Origin: Kuafuiihalomonas phototrophica | GTDB taxonomy: Bacteria > Myxococcota > Kuafuiibacteriia > Kuafuiibacteriales > Kuafuiibacteriaceae | Direction: 5' to 3' | Assembly (NCBI GenBank): GCA_031800475.1 | Contig: DAPKRQ010000114.1 | Span: forward strand, 1-28,507 | DNA length: 28,507 nucleotides | Shown: in pieces, positions 1 through 8,600 of the stretch | Layout of the letters: each line of letters opens with the position of its first letter | Numbering within the stretch: the first letter of the stretch is position 1 | The notes under the pieces: generated by a model | The model's database searches: none | Seen by the model: only the letters and a program-made list of their open reading frames with translations | What the model was told of the DNA's origin: nothing | Position numbers and translations under genes: made by a program

Positions 1-1
1 G

Positions 2-253
2 GGCGGCGGCGGTTCGGGGGGCCCCGTAGCCGGGCTGGTGCTGGTCGACGGAGGCACCGTGTCGTTGGTGGCCAGCCGCGTCGTGACGAAAGACGCGGGG
101 AGCGGTCGCTTTCCGAACCGAGGGACCGGTGGCTTCAACTATGGCCTGTTCCTGGGGGTCGATGGCGTGGTCGAACGCCTGGAAGAGGTCGATTTCCAGC
201 TCGGGGCTGCGGGGTCCGGCGCCCCGCAGGCCGCACCCACGTCCGGCGATTGA
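2..253 (+). CDS. C-terminal end of a Gly-rich hypothetical protein (partial)
   Basis: The frame is open from the left edge of the window to a TGA at 251-253, so this is the last 83 codons of a gene that begins outside. It opens with a GGGGSGGP stretch, then a segment that could form beta-strands (VAGLVLVDGGTVSLVASRVV), then a Gly-rich stretch and an Ala/Pro-rich tail. Gly-rich linkers alternating with short beta-strand segments are common at the ends of large exported Myxococcota proteins. That is a family impression, not a domain match. No function can be assigned. It lies on the same strand as the kinase downstream, but a terminator-like hairpin sits between them, so it is probably a separate transcription unit. 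Confidence 0.5.
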   Translation, partial: GGGGSGGPVAGLVLVDGGTVSLVASRVVTKDAGSGRFPNRGTGGFNYGLFLGVDGVVERLEEVDFQLGAAGSGAPQAAPTSGD

Positions 254-281
254 GACCGTGAGGCGTTTGAGCCGGGTGATC

Positions 282-304
282 CTCCCGCCGGCGGTGGAGT
301 TTTT
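282..304 (+). terminator. Possible intrinsic terminator after the first partial gene
   Basis: CTC plus CCGC can pair with GCGG plus GAG across a very tight centre, with a 2-nt bulge, followed directly by TTTTT (300-304). It lies about 30 bases after the stop at 253 and just before the kinase. The stem is imperfect and the loop short, so the call is tentative. Confidence 0.35.
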
Positions 305-328
305 CCGGCCGTCGAATCGGCTCGGGGA

Positions 329-2371
329 TTGTCGCCCATCGCCCGCCCGCGTTATCTCCAGCACGGGCCCCCTTTGACCTCCTCCAGCGATCCAAGCCGT
401 TCCCGAGAATGGACCTGCCCATCTTGTGGCCCGGCAGGACGGGACGTCTCCCCCGGGACGCGATGCCCAACTTGCGACGGACTCCTGGTCCACACGGAAT
501 GTCTGCGTACGCTGCCGAGCGACCCGGTACTCGGGACCCGCCTCGCCCACAAGTACGACGTGGTCGGCGTTCTGGGTTCGGGAGGATTCGGCACCGTGTA
601 TCGCGCGGTTCAGCAACCGGTCGGGCGGGAGGTGGCCGTCAAGCTCATTCATTCCCAGCACAGCCGAGATCCGGAGGTCCGCGCCCGCTTCTTTCGAGAA
701 GCCCGCGCCGTGGCAAACCTCGACGACCCGACCGTGGTCACTTTGTTCGACTACGGAGATGCGGAGGGGGGGCTGTATTGCGTTTTCGAATTGGTCGAGG
801 GGCACACGCTGGACCGCTGCCTGGAGGAGGGACCCTCCGATCCGGCGTGGGTGGCGTTCGTGTTGGTGCAACTGCTCGGTGCTTTGGGCGAGGCGCACGA
901 ACGGGGTTTGGTGCACCGCGACATCAAGCCTGCCAACGTCATGGTGGTGGAGCGGCCCGACGGAAGTCGGCGGATTCGCTTGTTGGATTTCGGGATCGCC
1001 AAGGTTACCAACGCCGATGCAGATGCCGACTCCGTTCGAACGAAACAGGGTATGCTGGTGGGAACGCCCGAGTACATGTCGCCGGAGCAAGCTCGGGCCA
1101 AGGAAGGCATCGACGCTCGATCGGACCTGTATTCGCTCGGCGTGGTGGCCTACACGCTCCTCGCTGGAAAGAATCCATTCGCTCGAAAATCGGCCATCGA
1201 TACGCTGTTGGCCCACTGCTCCACGCCGCCGGGGCCCTTGGACCCGGCTCTCGACTTGCCCGAGGCCCTGCAGAGGGTGGTGGCGAAGGCTTTGGAAAAA
1301 CGTCCCGAAGACCGCTTTTCGAGCGCGGAACAGATGCGCCGGGGCATTTTGGCGATCTATCCGGGGTTGGACGGGGCATCTCGGTTCCTTCCGGTCGGTT
1401 CCGGAAACGAAATTCCTTCCGGCCGGGAGCAGGGGCAAGGGCGCCAGGAGATTCGGGTCGGTTCCGGAGCCAGGCCGGGGGCCATGTCCGGGTCCGGGCC
1501 GGGGGCCGGCTTGGGCACGGGGTCGGCTTCCGCCGGGCCTGGGCTTGGGACCGGGTCGGATCCCTCGGGGACCGGGTCGGCGCCGGCGAGGTCCGGGGAT
1601 GGGGCCCCGGTCGGTGTCGGGGGTCGGATCGGCTCCGGGTCCGGGCGCGGGACCGCCTGCGGAACGGGGCAGGGTTTTGAGGTCCACCCGAGGGCTGCGG
1701 CATCGGGAAGCGCCACGGCGGGAGGAGAGTCGTGGAGCCGGGCCCTTCGGGCGCCGCTGTCTGTGGCCGTGGGGCGTCCACGCCGGACCTTTTGGGCGGC
1801 GGCCGCCTTGGTGCTGCTGGCTGGCCTCGGGGTTTGGTGGGGCTCGGCCGGGCAGACGGACGGGGTGGTCAGCATTCCGTTGGAGGCTCCCGGCTCGAAC
1901 TCGAAGGCCGGGGCTGCGGGCGAAGGGCGGCCGATCGACGGGGTGCTGCCCTCCAAAGCGGTGCCCGCTGCCGGTTCGGCCGCTGGGTCCGGGGCCGAAT
2001 CCGCTCCGGCCGACCCGGCCGCGAAGAAGGCCGGGACCTCCCGGGCCGCGGCCGGACCCTCCAGCCCCAGGCCTGCGACCAGGGCCGTGGGGGCCGAAGG
2101 GACGAATGAAACCCGTTCCGGTTCCGAATCGGCGGGCGGGTCCGCCGGGGCGGCTGCCGAGCCGAGGGGGTTGGGTGCATCCCGCCGAGGTCCCACCCCC
2201 GAGCCGGGGTCTCGGGCCGACCAGCGCGCTTTGGACCGAGCCCGCGATCGGAGTTCGGACCGGGCGTCCTCACGGCGCCGGACGCGCCGCCGGATTCCCG
2301 CCGATTCCCCCAAAGCGAAGCCTCCTCCCGACCGAACGGCGCCGTCCCGGCTGAGAGTTCCCGAGTTTTGA
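329..2371 (+). CDS. Zinc-ribbon Ser/Thr protein kinase (PknB-like) with one membrane span
   Basis: Hanks-type Ser/Thr kinase, 680 aa. A CPxC...CPTC zinc ribbon (Cys30, 33, 46, 49) precedes the kinase domain at about residues 74-345. All catalytic motifs are present: the GSGGFG loop 83-88, Lys105, Glu124, HRDIKPAN 196-203, DFG 220-222 and SPE 251-253, so it should be active. A low-complexity Gly/Ser/Pro linker (about 355-460) leads to one hydrophobic segment near 485-505. After it comes a Ser/Ala/Pro/Arg-rich segment ending in a basic tail. The expected topology is a cytoplasmic kinase and an extracytoplasmic tail. The start is TTG; an in-frame TTG at 374 is an alternative that keeps the zinc ribbon, and neither has a clear Shine-Dalgarno. 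Its stop overlaps the next gene's start, so it heads a three-gene unit and may sense or phosphorylate envelope partners (inference). Confidence 0.93.
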   Translation: MSPIARPRYLQHGPPLTSSSDPSRSREWTCPSCGPAGRDVSPGTRCPTCDGLLVHTECLRTLPSDPVLGTRLAHKYDVVGVLGSGGFGTVYRAVQQPVGREVAVKLIHSQHSRDPEVRARFFREARAVANLDDPTVVTLFDYGDAEGGLYCVFELVEGHTLDRCLEEGPSDPAWVAFVLVQLLGALGEAHERGLVHRDIKPANVMVVERPDGSRRIRLLDFGIAKVTNADADADSVRTKQGMLVGTPEYMSPEQARAKEGIDARSDLYSLGVVAYTLLAGKNPFARKSAIDTLLAHCSTPPGPLDPALDLPEALQRVVAKALEKRPEDRFSSAEQMRRGILAIYPGLDGASRFLPVGSGNEIPSGREQGQGRQEIRVGSGARPGAMSGSGPGAGLGTGSASAGPGLGTGSDPSGTGSAPARSGDGAPVGVGGRIGSGSGRGTACGTGQGFEVHPRAAASGSATAGGESWSRALRAPLSVAVGRPRRTFWAAAALVLLAGLGVWWGSAGQTDGVVSIPLEAPGSNSKAGAAGEGRPIDGVLPSKAVPAAGSAAGSGAESAPADPAAKKAGTSRAAAGPSSPRPATRAVGAEGTNETRSGSESAGGSAGAAAEPRGLGASRRGPTPEPGSRADQRALDRARDRSSDRASSRRRTRRRIPADSPKAKPPPDRTAPSRLRVPEF

Positions 2372-3303
2372 ACGTGCACAGATCGATTCCTTGGATGCTC
2401 ATGGTCACCCTTTTCGCCCCCGCCGTACCGGTCCGGGCTGCGTCGGTCATCGAGCGGGCCCAGGCGGCGGTGGACGAAGCGAGCCGTCACTACACGGCGG
2501 GTGAGTACGAGGAGGCCCTCGAAGCTCTGCGACGGGCCGAAAGTTTGGCCGAACGGGCCGAAGACCCGGCTCTCCCGAGCATTCGCTTCAACATCGCCCG
2601 TTGCCTGGAAAAGCTGGAGCGCTGGGAGCAAGCCCTTCAGGCCTACGAATCCTACAACGAGCTCCCGGACGCGGCCCACCGAAAACGGCGAGCGTTTCGC
2701 GCCGTTCAAGCCCTGGAGCCGAAGGTGTTCGCCACCGTGTCGGTGGCGTGCGACCCGGTGGGATCCGTCGTCGAGATCGAGGGGCTGACTCAAGGAACAC
2801 CGAGTTGCCCGTGGCGCGGCACGCGGGTCCGACCGGGAAGCTACGCGGTGCGCGTGAGTCATCCAGGCTACGTGGCGGTGACCGAGTTCATCGACGTGGA
2901 GCCTGGAGAGCCCTTCACGCTCCAGGTCAGTCTCGAGCGCGATCCGGAGGCCGTTGCATCTCGGGCCCTGGCGGGTGGCGCTCCCCGGCGCTTCCGCCCC
3001 GCACCGTGGCTCGCGGCGGGAGGCTCTTTGCTCGCCTTTTCTGCAGCCGTCGGCTTCGGCGTGACCGCCGTCGACCAACGGGACGAAGCGGAGACGCTGC
3101 TGGCCTCGGCCGAGCGGGATGACCTGGTCAGCGCATTCGAAACGAACCGGGCCCTCACCTACGTGTTCATCGGCTTGGGAACTGCGCTGGCAGGAACCAG
3201 CGCCGTGTTGTTCGTGACGCAGCAGTCTCGCAGTGGGCGCCCGGACTTTGGTGGAGTTGGAACGGTGTCGTTGAGCCCGTCGGGCTTGCAGGTGAAGTTT
3301 TGA
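2368..3303 (+). CDS. Exported TPR protein with PEGA-like domain and two membrane segments
   Basis: 311 aa. A signal sequence (hydrophobic core about 8-22, likely cleavage after VRA) is followed by TPR-like helices at about 28-115 (HYTAGEYEEALEALRRAE and IARCLEKLERWEQALQAYE). A PEGA-like beta domain follows at about 120-190 (VSVACDPVGSVVEIEG ... RPGSYAVRVSHPGY). Two hydrophobic segments (about 213-233 and 263-284) flank a charged loop. TPR plus PEGA proteins are common next to Ser/Thr kinases in Myxococcota and act as envelope scaffolds; that role is inferred here. The start is TTG at 2368, overlapping the kinase TGA. A GTG at 2374 would remove two residues. It is translationally coupled to the kinase upstream and the lipoprotein downstream. 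Confidence 0.9.
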   Translation: MNVHRSIPWMLMVTLFAPAVPVRAASVIERAQAAVDEASRHYTAGEYEEALEALRRAESLAERAEDPALPSIRFNIARCLEKLERWEQALQAYESYNELPDAAHRKRRAFRAVQALEPKVFATVSVACDPVGSVVEIEGLTQGTPSCPWRGTRVRPGSYAVRVSHPGYVAVTEFIDVEPGEPFTLQVSLERDPEAVASRALAGGAPRRFRPAPWLAAGGSLLAFSAAVGFGVTAVDQRDEAETLLASAERDDLVSAFETNRALTYVFIGLGTALAGTSAVLFVTQQSRSGRPDFGGVGTVSLSPSGLQVKF

Positions 3304-4274
3304 ATCGCACGTTATCGTTGCTCTCGGGTGCCGTGCTGGCCATGGCGTGCATCGACTCGCCCGACCTGAAGCGCTGCTTCGAATTCTCGGTCGATGCGGG
3401 TGGGTGCCCCATCGACTGTGAACTCTACTGCGCCGAAGTCTTGCGGGCTTGTCCGTCCATCTATTCGGACGAAGGTGTATGCTTGACCGATTGCCGCGAC
3501 GAGCCGGTAACGGAGCTCATCCAAGGCGAATTCGGAGACCGCAGCGGAGACTCGCTCGCCTGTCGGCTGACTTTCTTGGAAGAAGGCCAATGCACCGAGG
3601 CCAGCTTGCTCGAGTCCACCCAATGTCGGGGGACCAATGCCTGCCCGGAATACTGCGAACTCATGCTGGCGACCTGTCCCCAGGCCTTTCCCAACGAGGG
3701 CAATTGCCTGAGTTCGTGCGCAACCTTGCCCACCGCACCGGACGACGCGGACCGCAACTCTCGGGAGTGTCGACTGAAGTACGCGCGGCAGGCCGAAGAG
3801 GCTGGCGGGGACGATGGCCTGTGCAACGCCGCCAGCTATCCTAGCGACGGCCGATGCGGCACCGCGTGCGAAACCTACTGCTTTCTCACGGAAGCCCACT
3901 GTGCCGACGCCTTCGCCATCTATGAGGGCCCGGCAGACTGCCAGACCGTCTGCAGCTTGATGAACTCCGAGGGCAGGTACGACGACTGGTCCGAAGACCT
4001 GGACACGGTGCAGTGTCGGGTGTGGCACGTGGGGCCGCCCGCGCTTCAGAACCCGTCGACCCACTGCAGGCACGGACGGGTCTACAACCAAGAGCAGTGC
4101 GGAGCCGACCCGTGCCAGACCTACTGCACCGCCGTGCTCCAAAACTGTACCGGCGTCTACCCGGACTTCGATACCTGCCTGCAGGACTGTCCCAGTCTTA
4201 CGGAGTTCCAGAGCTTCGATCCAAACGATCCCCGTGTGTTTCCCGAGGGCACTCAGGCCTGCCCCCCTTCGTGA
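3300..4274 (+). CDS. Cys-rich lipoprotein with four tandem cysteine repeats
   Basis: 324 aa. The N-terminus (MNRTLSLLSGAVLAMAC) looks like a lipoprotein signal with lipidation at Cys17. The mature part holds four repeats of C-x3/4-C-x3-C-x6-C-x9/12-C-x3-C, beginning at Cys36, 115, 186 and 267. The core is xxYC or xxCE with an acidic insert between the fourth and fifth Cys. Repeats 1-3 are each followed by a CR(L/V) spacer (Cys88, 157, 239). The regular cysteine spacing implies disulfide-stabilised units outside the cytoplasm. I do not recognise a named family. The TTG start overlaps the TGA of the PEGA protein in TTGA, so it is the last gene of the kinase unit and may be the outer-membrane partner of that system (inference). 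Confidence 0.85.
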   Translation: MNRTLSLLSGAVLAMACIDSPDLKRCFEFSVDAGGCPIDCELYCAEVLRACPSIYSDEGVCLTDCRDEPVTELIQGEFGDRSGDSLACRLTFLEEGQCTEASLLESTQCRGTNACPEYCELMLATCPQAFPNEGNCLSSCATLPTAPDDADRNSRECRLKYARQAEEAGGDDGLCNAASYPSDGRCGTACETYCFLTEAHCADAFAIYEGPADCQTVCSLMNSEGRYDDWSEDLDTVQCRVWHVGPPALQNPSTHCRHGRVYNQEQCGADPCQTYCTAVLQNCTGVYPDFDTCLQDCPSLTEFQSFDPNDPRVFPEGTQACPPS

Positions 4275-4289
4275 CCAAAGGCCGCCTCG

Positions 4290-5081
4290 TCAAAGGCGGT
4301 GCGCGCATCGGCGGCAGAAGACGGCGTCGGGGGCGTGCCCCTCGAGCTGACAGCCTCCGCAGTGTCGACTGTTCGCGTAAGTGCGGGCTGCCGTCGCGAT
4401 TTCGGCGGAAACGATGCCGGTAGGTACCGCAATGACGCCGTAGCCCAAAATCATGATCGCCGAGGCCACCAACTTTCCGAGCGGGGTCGAGGGCACCACG
4501 TCGCCGTAGCCCACGGTCGTCAAAGTGACGATGGCCCAGTACATTCCTTCGGGAATACTGGCAAAGCCATTGTCTTCCCCTTCGATGATGTACATCGTCG
4601 TTCCCAAAATCAGGACCCCCGAAAGGACCGAAACCACGAACACGGTGATCTTGAAGCGCGAAGCAGCCAGAGCCCGGAGCAGGATCTCGCCTTCGCCCAA
4701 AAAGCGGCCCAGCTTGAGAATTCGAAAGACACGGAGCAGACGGATCCCGCGGATGACCGCCAGCGCTTGGCTGCCCTGGATCACCAAGCTCACGTAAGTG
4801 GGTAAAATCGCCAGCAGATCGACGACTCCGAAGAAGCTGAAAGCATACTTGCCCGGCTTGGGAGACGACCACAGACGGACGGCGTACTCCAGGGTGAACA
4901 GGATCGTGAACACCCACTCCACTTGCATCAGGAGGTCGCTGTAGCGAGCTTCGATCGAGTTCACGCTCTCGAGCATGACCACGCCGATCGATCCCACGAT
5001 CGCGATCAGCAGACCCAAATCGAACAGTTTTCCAGCCGGGGTCTCGGCTTCGAAGATGATTCGGTAGATTCGTTCTCTCAT
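4290..5081 (-). CDS. Voltage-gated potassium channel with C-terminal zinc ribbon
   Basis: 263-aa six-helix ion channel of the inner membrane. S1 (about 20-40), S2 (52-70), S3 (82-102), an S4 voltage sensor with spaced arginines (RGIRLLRVFRILKLGRF, 111-127), S5 (143-163), a pore helix with the K+ filter TVGYGD (189-194), and S6 (201-228). A four-Cys zinc ribbon (Cys241, 244, 256, 259) follows S6 directly in place of an RCK or long cytoplasmic domain. It starts at ATG 5079-5081, 7 bases after the stop of the beta-barrel-like gene, so the two are probably co-transcribed. It is convergent with the lipoprotein gene. Confidence 0.95.
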   Translation of the reverse strand: MRERIYRIIFEAETPAGKLFDLGLLIAIVGSIGVVMLESVNSIEARYSDLLMQVEWVFTILFTLEYAVRLWSSPKPGKYAFSFFGVVDLLAILPTYVSLVIQGSQALAVIRGIRLLRVFRILKLGRFLGEGEILLRALAASRFKITVFVVSVLSGVLILGTTMYIIEGEDNGFASIPEGMYWAIVTLTTVGYGDVVPSTPLGKLVASAIMILGYGVIAVPTGIVSAEIATAARTYANSRHCGGCQLEGHAPDAVFCRRCAHRL

Positions 5082-5088
5082 CGGCCAC

Positions 5089-5850
5089 TCAGAAAAGTAC
5101 GGCGAACCCGAGGCTCGTTGTGATGTCTTCGGCGGCCTCGTTCGCCCCGAAGTTCAGCTCGAAGTCCAGTTGCCAGCGCGGGCCGAGGCTGGCGACGGCG
5201 CCCCCACCGACCAACGCCCCCCACTCCGGCTCACCTTCGGCCCGGCGGGCGAAGACCTGGCCAAACAAGGTGAGTATCGGTCCCACGGTCACTCCCGAAT
5301 GCACGACCCAGGCTCCGAAAAGGCGCTGCTCCACGCCGTTCGAGACCGGGGCCGTGGTGCTGCCGAGGAAGCCCGCGGCCCCGGCGTACCAGCTGTCCAG
5401 CACGGTCACCTCGGCGTTCGCGTTGATCCGCCCCGTCACCTCCCGGGCCGTGGCGCCGTCGGAGCCCGTCGGGAAGAACACGGTGGGCACCACCGACAAG
5501 GCCCAGCGCTCTCCTTTGGCCCCGACCTTCAGTCCGAGCCCCGAGTCCGTGGCGTCGACCGCGCCGGTGCGGTCGCTCCAGACCACACTCGGAAGAATCA
5601 CCCGCAGCTCCAGCTCTCGAAGGGCCCCCCATCGCAGGACGGATGAACCGACCTGCAAGGTCGACGCGCCCTCGGGCCGAGCCAAGATGGCTCCCGCCTC
5701 CAGGACTGCGAAGCCCTTCGGTACCAACCGGGTACTCTCGGAAAATCCCGGTCGATCGGCGCTGAGGGTGGGGCCATCGGCTGGTGGAGCCATCACGGCC
5801 ATCCAGGCGAGCGCCGGCGAAAACACGGGGTTAGCTTCTGCAGAGAACAC
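5089..5850 (-). CDS. Putative outer-membrane beta-barrel protein (phenol-MetA-like)
   Basis: 253 aa. Repeated amphipathic strands with Gly and aromatic turns (for example LGLKVGAKGERWALSVVPTVFFPTGSDG) and a final strand ending in Phe (ITTSLGFAVLF) are typical of outer-membrane barrels. The texture resembles the transporter-like group once called MetA-pathway of phenol degradation, which often has this FPTGS-type motif; I hold this loosely. The start taken is GTG 5850, giving a weak, uncharged signal-like N-terminus (hydrophobic AMAVMA near residues 15-20). The frame stays open to 5938 with no better start codon, so the true start is uncertain. It is the first gene of a pair with the K+ channel. 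Confidence 0.75.
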   Translation of the reverse strand: MFSAEANPVFSPALAWMAVMAPPADGPTLSADRPGFSESTRLVPKGFAVLEAGAILARPEGASTLQVGSSVLRWGALRELELRVILPSVVWSDRTGAVDATDSGLGLKVGAKGERWALSVVPTVFFPTGSDGATAREVTGRINANAEVTVLDSWYAGAAGFLGSTTAPVSNGVEQRLFGAWVVHSGVTVGPILTLFGQVFARRAEGEPEWGALVGGGAVASLGPRWQLDFELNFGANEAAEDITTSLGFAVLF

Positions 5851-5960
5851 GGCGCTTCGCCAGAGATTCTTGAACCCTGGCCCCCGTCCGAGACTCCTGA
5901 GCTGCGGAAATCGCGGAGGGCCATTGTCGGCGTTCGCTCAGGGGCTGTAGGACCCGTGAG
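5851..5960. promoter_or_regulatory. Intergenic region between divergent genes
   Basis: These 110 bases separate the minus-strand barrel/channel pair from the plus-strand transporter/cNMP pair, so promoters for both should lie here. I see no convincing -35/-10 or sigma-54 motif by eye. Confidence 0.3.
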
Positions 5961-8600
5961 GTGGTGGGCGTGCTCCGGGACGTCCGGCCCGATGAACGAG
6001 GGCTGGTGGTGCGGGCCTTCGCGGTGCTCGCAGCCCTCCTGTTCAGCCATACCGTCCTGGAAACGGGCCGAGACGCCGCATTTTTGACCCGGGCTTCGGC
6101 CGAGCGGCTCCCTGTGGTCTACATCGCGACTGCGCTGGTGGCATTGGGATGGGCTCGCCGGGCAGCGGTGGTCGGAACCTTGGCCGGGCTTCGCAATGGA
6201 GCCTTGGGAGCAGCCGCGGTCGTGGTGGGACTGGCGATCCTGCTGGGGGCGGGGCTCGATGTTGCCGTGTACGCGCTGTACGTGGCGTCGGGTATATTGA
6301 CAGCTACGTTGCTTGTTCACCTCTTCTCGCTGCTCGGGTCCGTCTTGAGCATCACCCAGGCAAAACGGTTGTTTCCGGTCATTGGACTCGGAAGCATCTC
6401 GGGTGCCCTGGCCGGAAGCGCAGCGGCAGCGGAGCTTTCGCGGTGGCTCGCTCCCGCGGGGTTGCTCGGCGTGGCATCAGGGGGGTTCGCGGCGGCCGGC
6501 CTGCTGGCCGGGTGGCTTCCCACACAGGGAGTTGCCGAGCATCGGCCCGGTCAGGCCGGATGGCTGGAGCCCGTGCGCAACCTGCTCGAGACGCCTTACC
6601 CGCGCAGGGTATGCGCCATTGTCCTTGCGTCGGCCGCGGCGTCTACGGTGGCAGACTATCTGTTCAAGTCGGTGGTAGCCGATCACGTGGCGCCCGAACA
6701 ACTGGGCCAGTTCTTTGGTCGGGCGTACCTGCTCTTGAATGGACTGTCGCTTCTGAGCCAAGCCGGCTTGGTGGCCCTCATTTTGAAGCGCTTCGACCTG
6801 ATCGTGGGCTTGTCGACTCTCCCGGCACTCATGTTGCTGTCGACCACGGCAGCCTGGATCGCGGGCGGTGTGGCGGCCGCGCTCTTGCTCAAGGCGCCCG
6901 AAGGAATTCTGAAGCACTCCCTTCATCGGACGACCATGGAACTGTTGTACGTTCCACTCGACGCCAGGACTCGGGGCCGTATCAAGTCTTGGCTCGACCT
7001 GCTCGGTCAGCGTCTTGGGCAGGCCGGAGCGTCCGCCGCCATCCTGGTAACCGCTTCGGTATCCGAAGTCTGGGTTTGGGGTCTTCTTCTGGTCCTGGTC
7101 GCCGTGTGGATCGGTTCCTGCCTGAACCTGCGGGTGCATTATCTCGACCTGTTTCGGCGGCGGCTGCGGCGGGGCTGGGGCGCATTCAGCCGCCCACGGT
7201 TGACCCTGGAAGGGCTCGAAACCATGTTCACGGGGCTCGATAGCCCCGATCCCCACACGGTCTTGGCGGCCCTGCGGCTCTTGGAAGAGGAAGATCGCCC
7301 CCAGGTGGTGCCCGGCCTCATCCTGTATCATCCATCGTCCGAGGTGGTGGTGGCTGCGCTCGATCTATTCGCCCGCACCGAAAGACCCCGAAGCCCGGCA
7401 CTGATCGCGCACTGTTTCGATCACCCAGCCGTCGAGGTCCGAGAAGCGGCCGTCGGAGCTTGGAGTCGCCTCAACCGGGATCCTTTGCCGGATCGGGTCT
7501 TTCGAGACGAAGCACCTTCGGTGCGGGTGGCCGCCGCACTCGCAGCCGGAAACCCGGTAGACCTGGCGGGCATGGACCGGAACCTGCAGTCGGCGGTGGC
7601 CCGGACGGCTGGTCGAACGGGCCGGGCTCCCGGGCTGCTGGCGAGACTGTCGAGCGATCCCGACCCGTTGGTGCGGAGGGCCGCCGTCGAGGCGGCCCAC
7701 GACGCCCCGTCTGTCGAGCTGCTCGACCCTTTGATCCGACGGCTCCCCGAAAAGCGGCTGAGGCCATCCGTCTTGCGCGCACTCGGGCGGATCGAACATG
7801 CGCAGGCAGGCCTGCAGCGAGCGCTCGAGGACGATGCACTTCCGCGTTTGGTGCGCTGCGAGATCCCCGAGGCGCTCGCGCGGGTAGCCGAACGGCCCGA
7901 GGAGGCTTCGCAGGTCCTGCTTTCGAGCTTTGTCGCCGCCACCGACGGGATGGTGCGCTACCGCATGCTGCTCGCACTGGAACGGCTGTGCGCCGAGTTC
8001 GAAGATCTCGAGCCGGATCCCAAGCAACTGGACCAGGCCATCCACGCGGTCGTGTCTCGGGCGTACCGGTATCTGGATCGCGCCCTGTGTTTGGAAAAAG
8101 GCGCCCGGGATCGCCCGGAGCTTCGGACCGAGGGACATGGGCTCATCTCGGATACGCTGACTGCGAAACGGGTGAATGCCGTGGAACGGCTGGTCCGGCT
8201 GCTGGTGTTGCGATACCCGAGGGCCGGGTTGGACGCGGTCAAACGGGCCTTGCGAACCGGCGACAAGGAAGACCGGGCGGCGGCGATCGAACTGCTGGAG
8301 GGGGCCCTTTCGGGATCACTCAAATTGGCGGTGGGGGCACTGGTCGACGGCCGAAGCGATGGCGATGCCCTCCGCCAGTCGGGTCGCTTTCACGAGCCGC
8401 TCGGATTGGATTACCCGGGGCTGTTGCAGCACATGCTCGAGGGCGGAAGCGTCACCATGGAAGACTTGGTGGCCTTCCACCTGGCCGAGCTCGACTGGAC
8501 GAGCTTTTTGCCTCAGCTCGAAGCGATGGCCGCCCGCCGTCCGGATGGCGAAGAGCTCTCGCGCGCCATCACCCACCTGAGGGCCCGAGCCCATGCTTGA
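5961..8600 (+). CDS. ATP/ADP-translocase-like MFS transporter with C-terminal HEAT repeats
   Basis: 879 aa in two parts. Residues 1 to about 395 form a 10-12 helix membrane domain with features of the nucleotide transporter (Tlc/Npt) branch: AKRLFPVIGLGSISGALAGS after helix 4, QFFGRAYLLLNGLSLLSQ, and LYVPLDARTRGRIKSWLD near the end. Residues from about 415 to 700 carry HEAT-like helical pairs (VLAALRLLEEEDRPQVVPGL, LVRRAAVEAAHDAP), then a soluble helical tail. Family members exchange ATP/ADP or import nucleotides in intracellular bacteria. Free-living relatives with HEAT tails have no established substrate, so nucleotide transport is inferred. The start is GTG at 5961 or 5964. The end overlaps the cNMP-binding gene by 8 bases, indicating one operon. 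Confidence 0.88.
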   Translation: MVGVLRDVRPDERGLVVRAFAVLAALLFSHTVLETGRDAAFLTRASAERLPVVYIATALVALGWARRAAVVGTLAGLRNGALGAAAVVVGLAILLGAGLDVAVYALYVASGILTATLLVHLFSLLGSVLSITQAKRLFPVIGLGSISGALAGSAAAAELSRWLAPAGLLGVASGGFAAAGLLAGWLPTQGVAEHRPGQAGWLEPVRNLLETPYPRRVCAIVLASAAASTVADYLFKSVVADHVAPEQLGQFFGRAYLLLNGLSLLSQAGLVALILKRFDLIVGLSTLPALMLLSTTAAWIAGGVAAALLLKAPEGILKHSLHRTTMELLYVPLDARTRGRIKSWLDLLGQRLGQAGASAAILVTASVSEVWVWGLLLVLVAVWIGSCLNLRVHYLDLFRRRLRRGWGAFSRPRLTLEGLETMFTGLDSPDPHTVLAALRLLEEEDRPQVVPGLILYHPSSEVVVAALDLFARTERPRSPALIAHCFDHPAVEVREAAVGAWSRLNRDPLPDRVFRDEAPSVRVAAALAAGNPVDLAGMDRNLQSAVARTAGRTGRAPGLLARLSSDPDPLVRRAAVEAAHDAPSVELLDPLIRRLPEKRLRPSVLRALGRIEHAQAGLQRALEDDALPRLVRCEIPEALARVAERPEEASQVLLSSFVAATDGMVRYRMLLALERLCAEFEDLEPDPKQLDQAIHAVVSRAYRYLDRALCLEKGARDRPELRTEGHGLISDTLTAKRVNAVERLVRLLVLRYPRAGLDAVKRALRTGDKEDRAAAIELLEGALSGSLKLAVGALVDGRSDGDALRQSGRFHEPLGLDYPGLLQHMLEGGSVTMEDLVAFHLAELDWTSFLPQLEAMAARRPDGEELSRAITHLRARAHA

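Noticed and set aside
1357..3078. 573-codon minus-strand frame opposite the kinase and PEGA genes
   Set aside because: Pro/Arg-rich, no domain, and antisense to two well-supported genes.
4282..4299. Hairpin CCGCCT / AGGCGG between the convergent lipoprotein and channel genes, considered as a bidirectional terminator
   Set aside because: Only 6 bp, no T run on either side, and it overlaps the channel stop codon.
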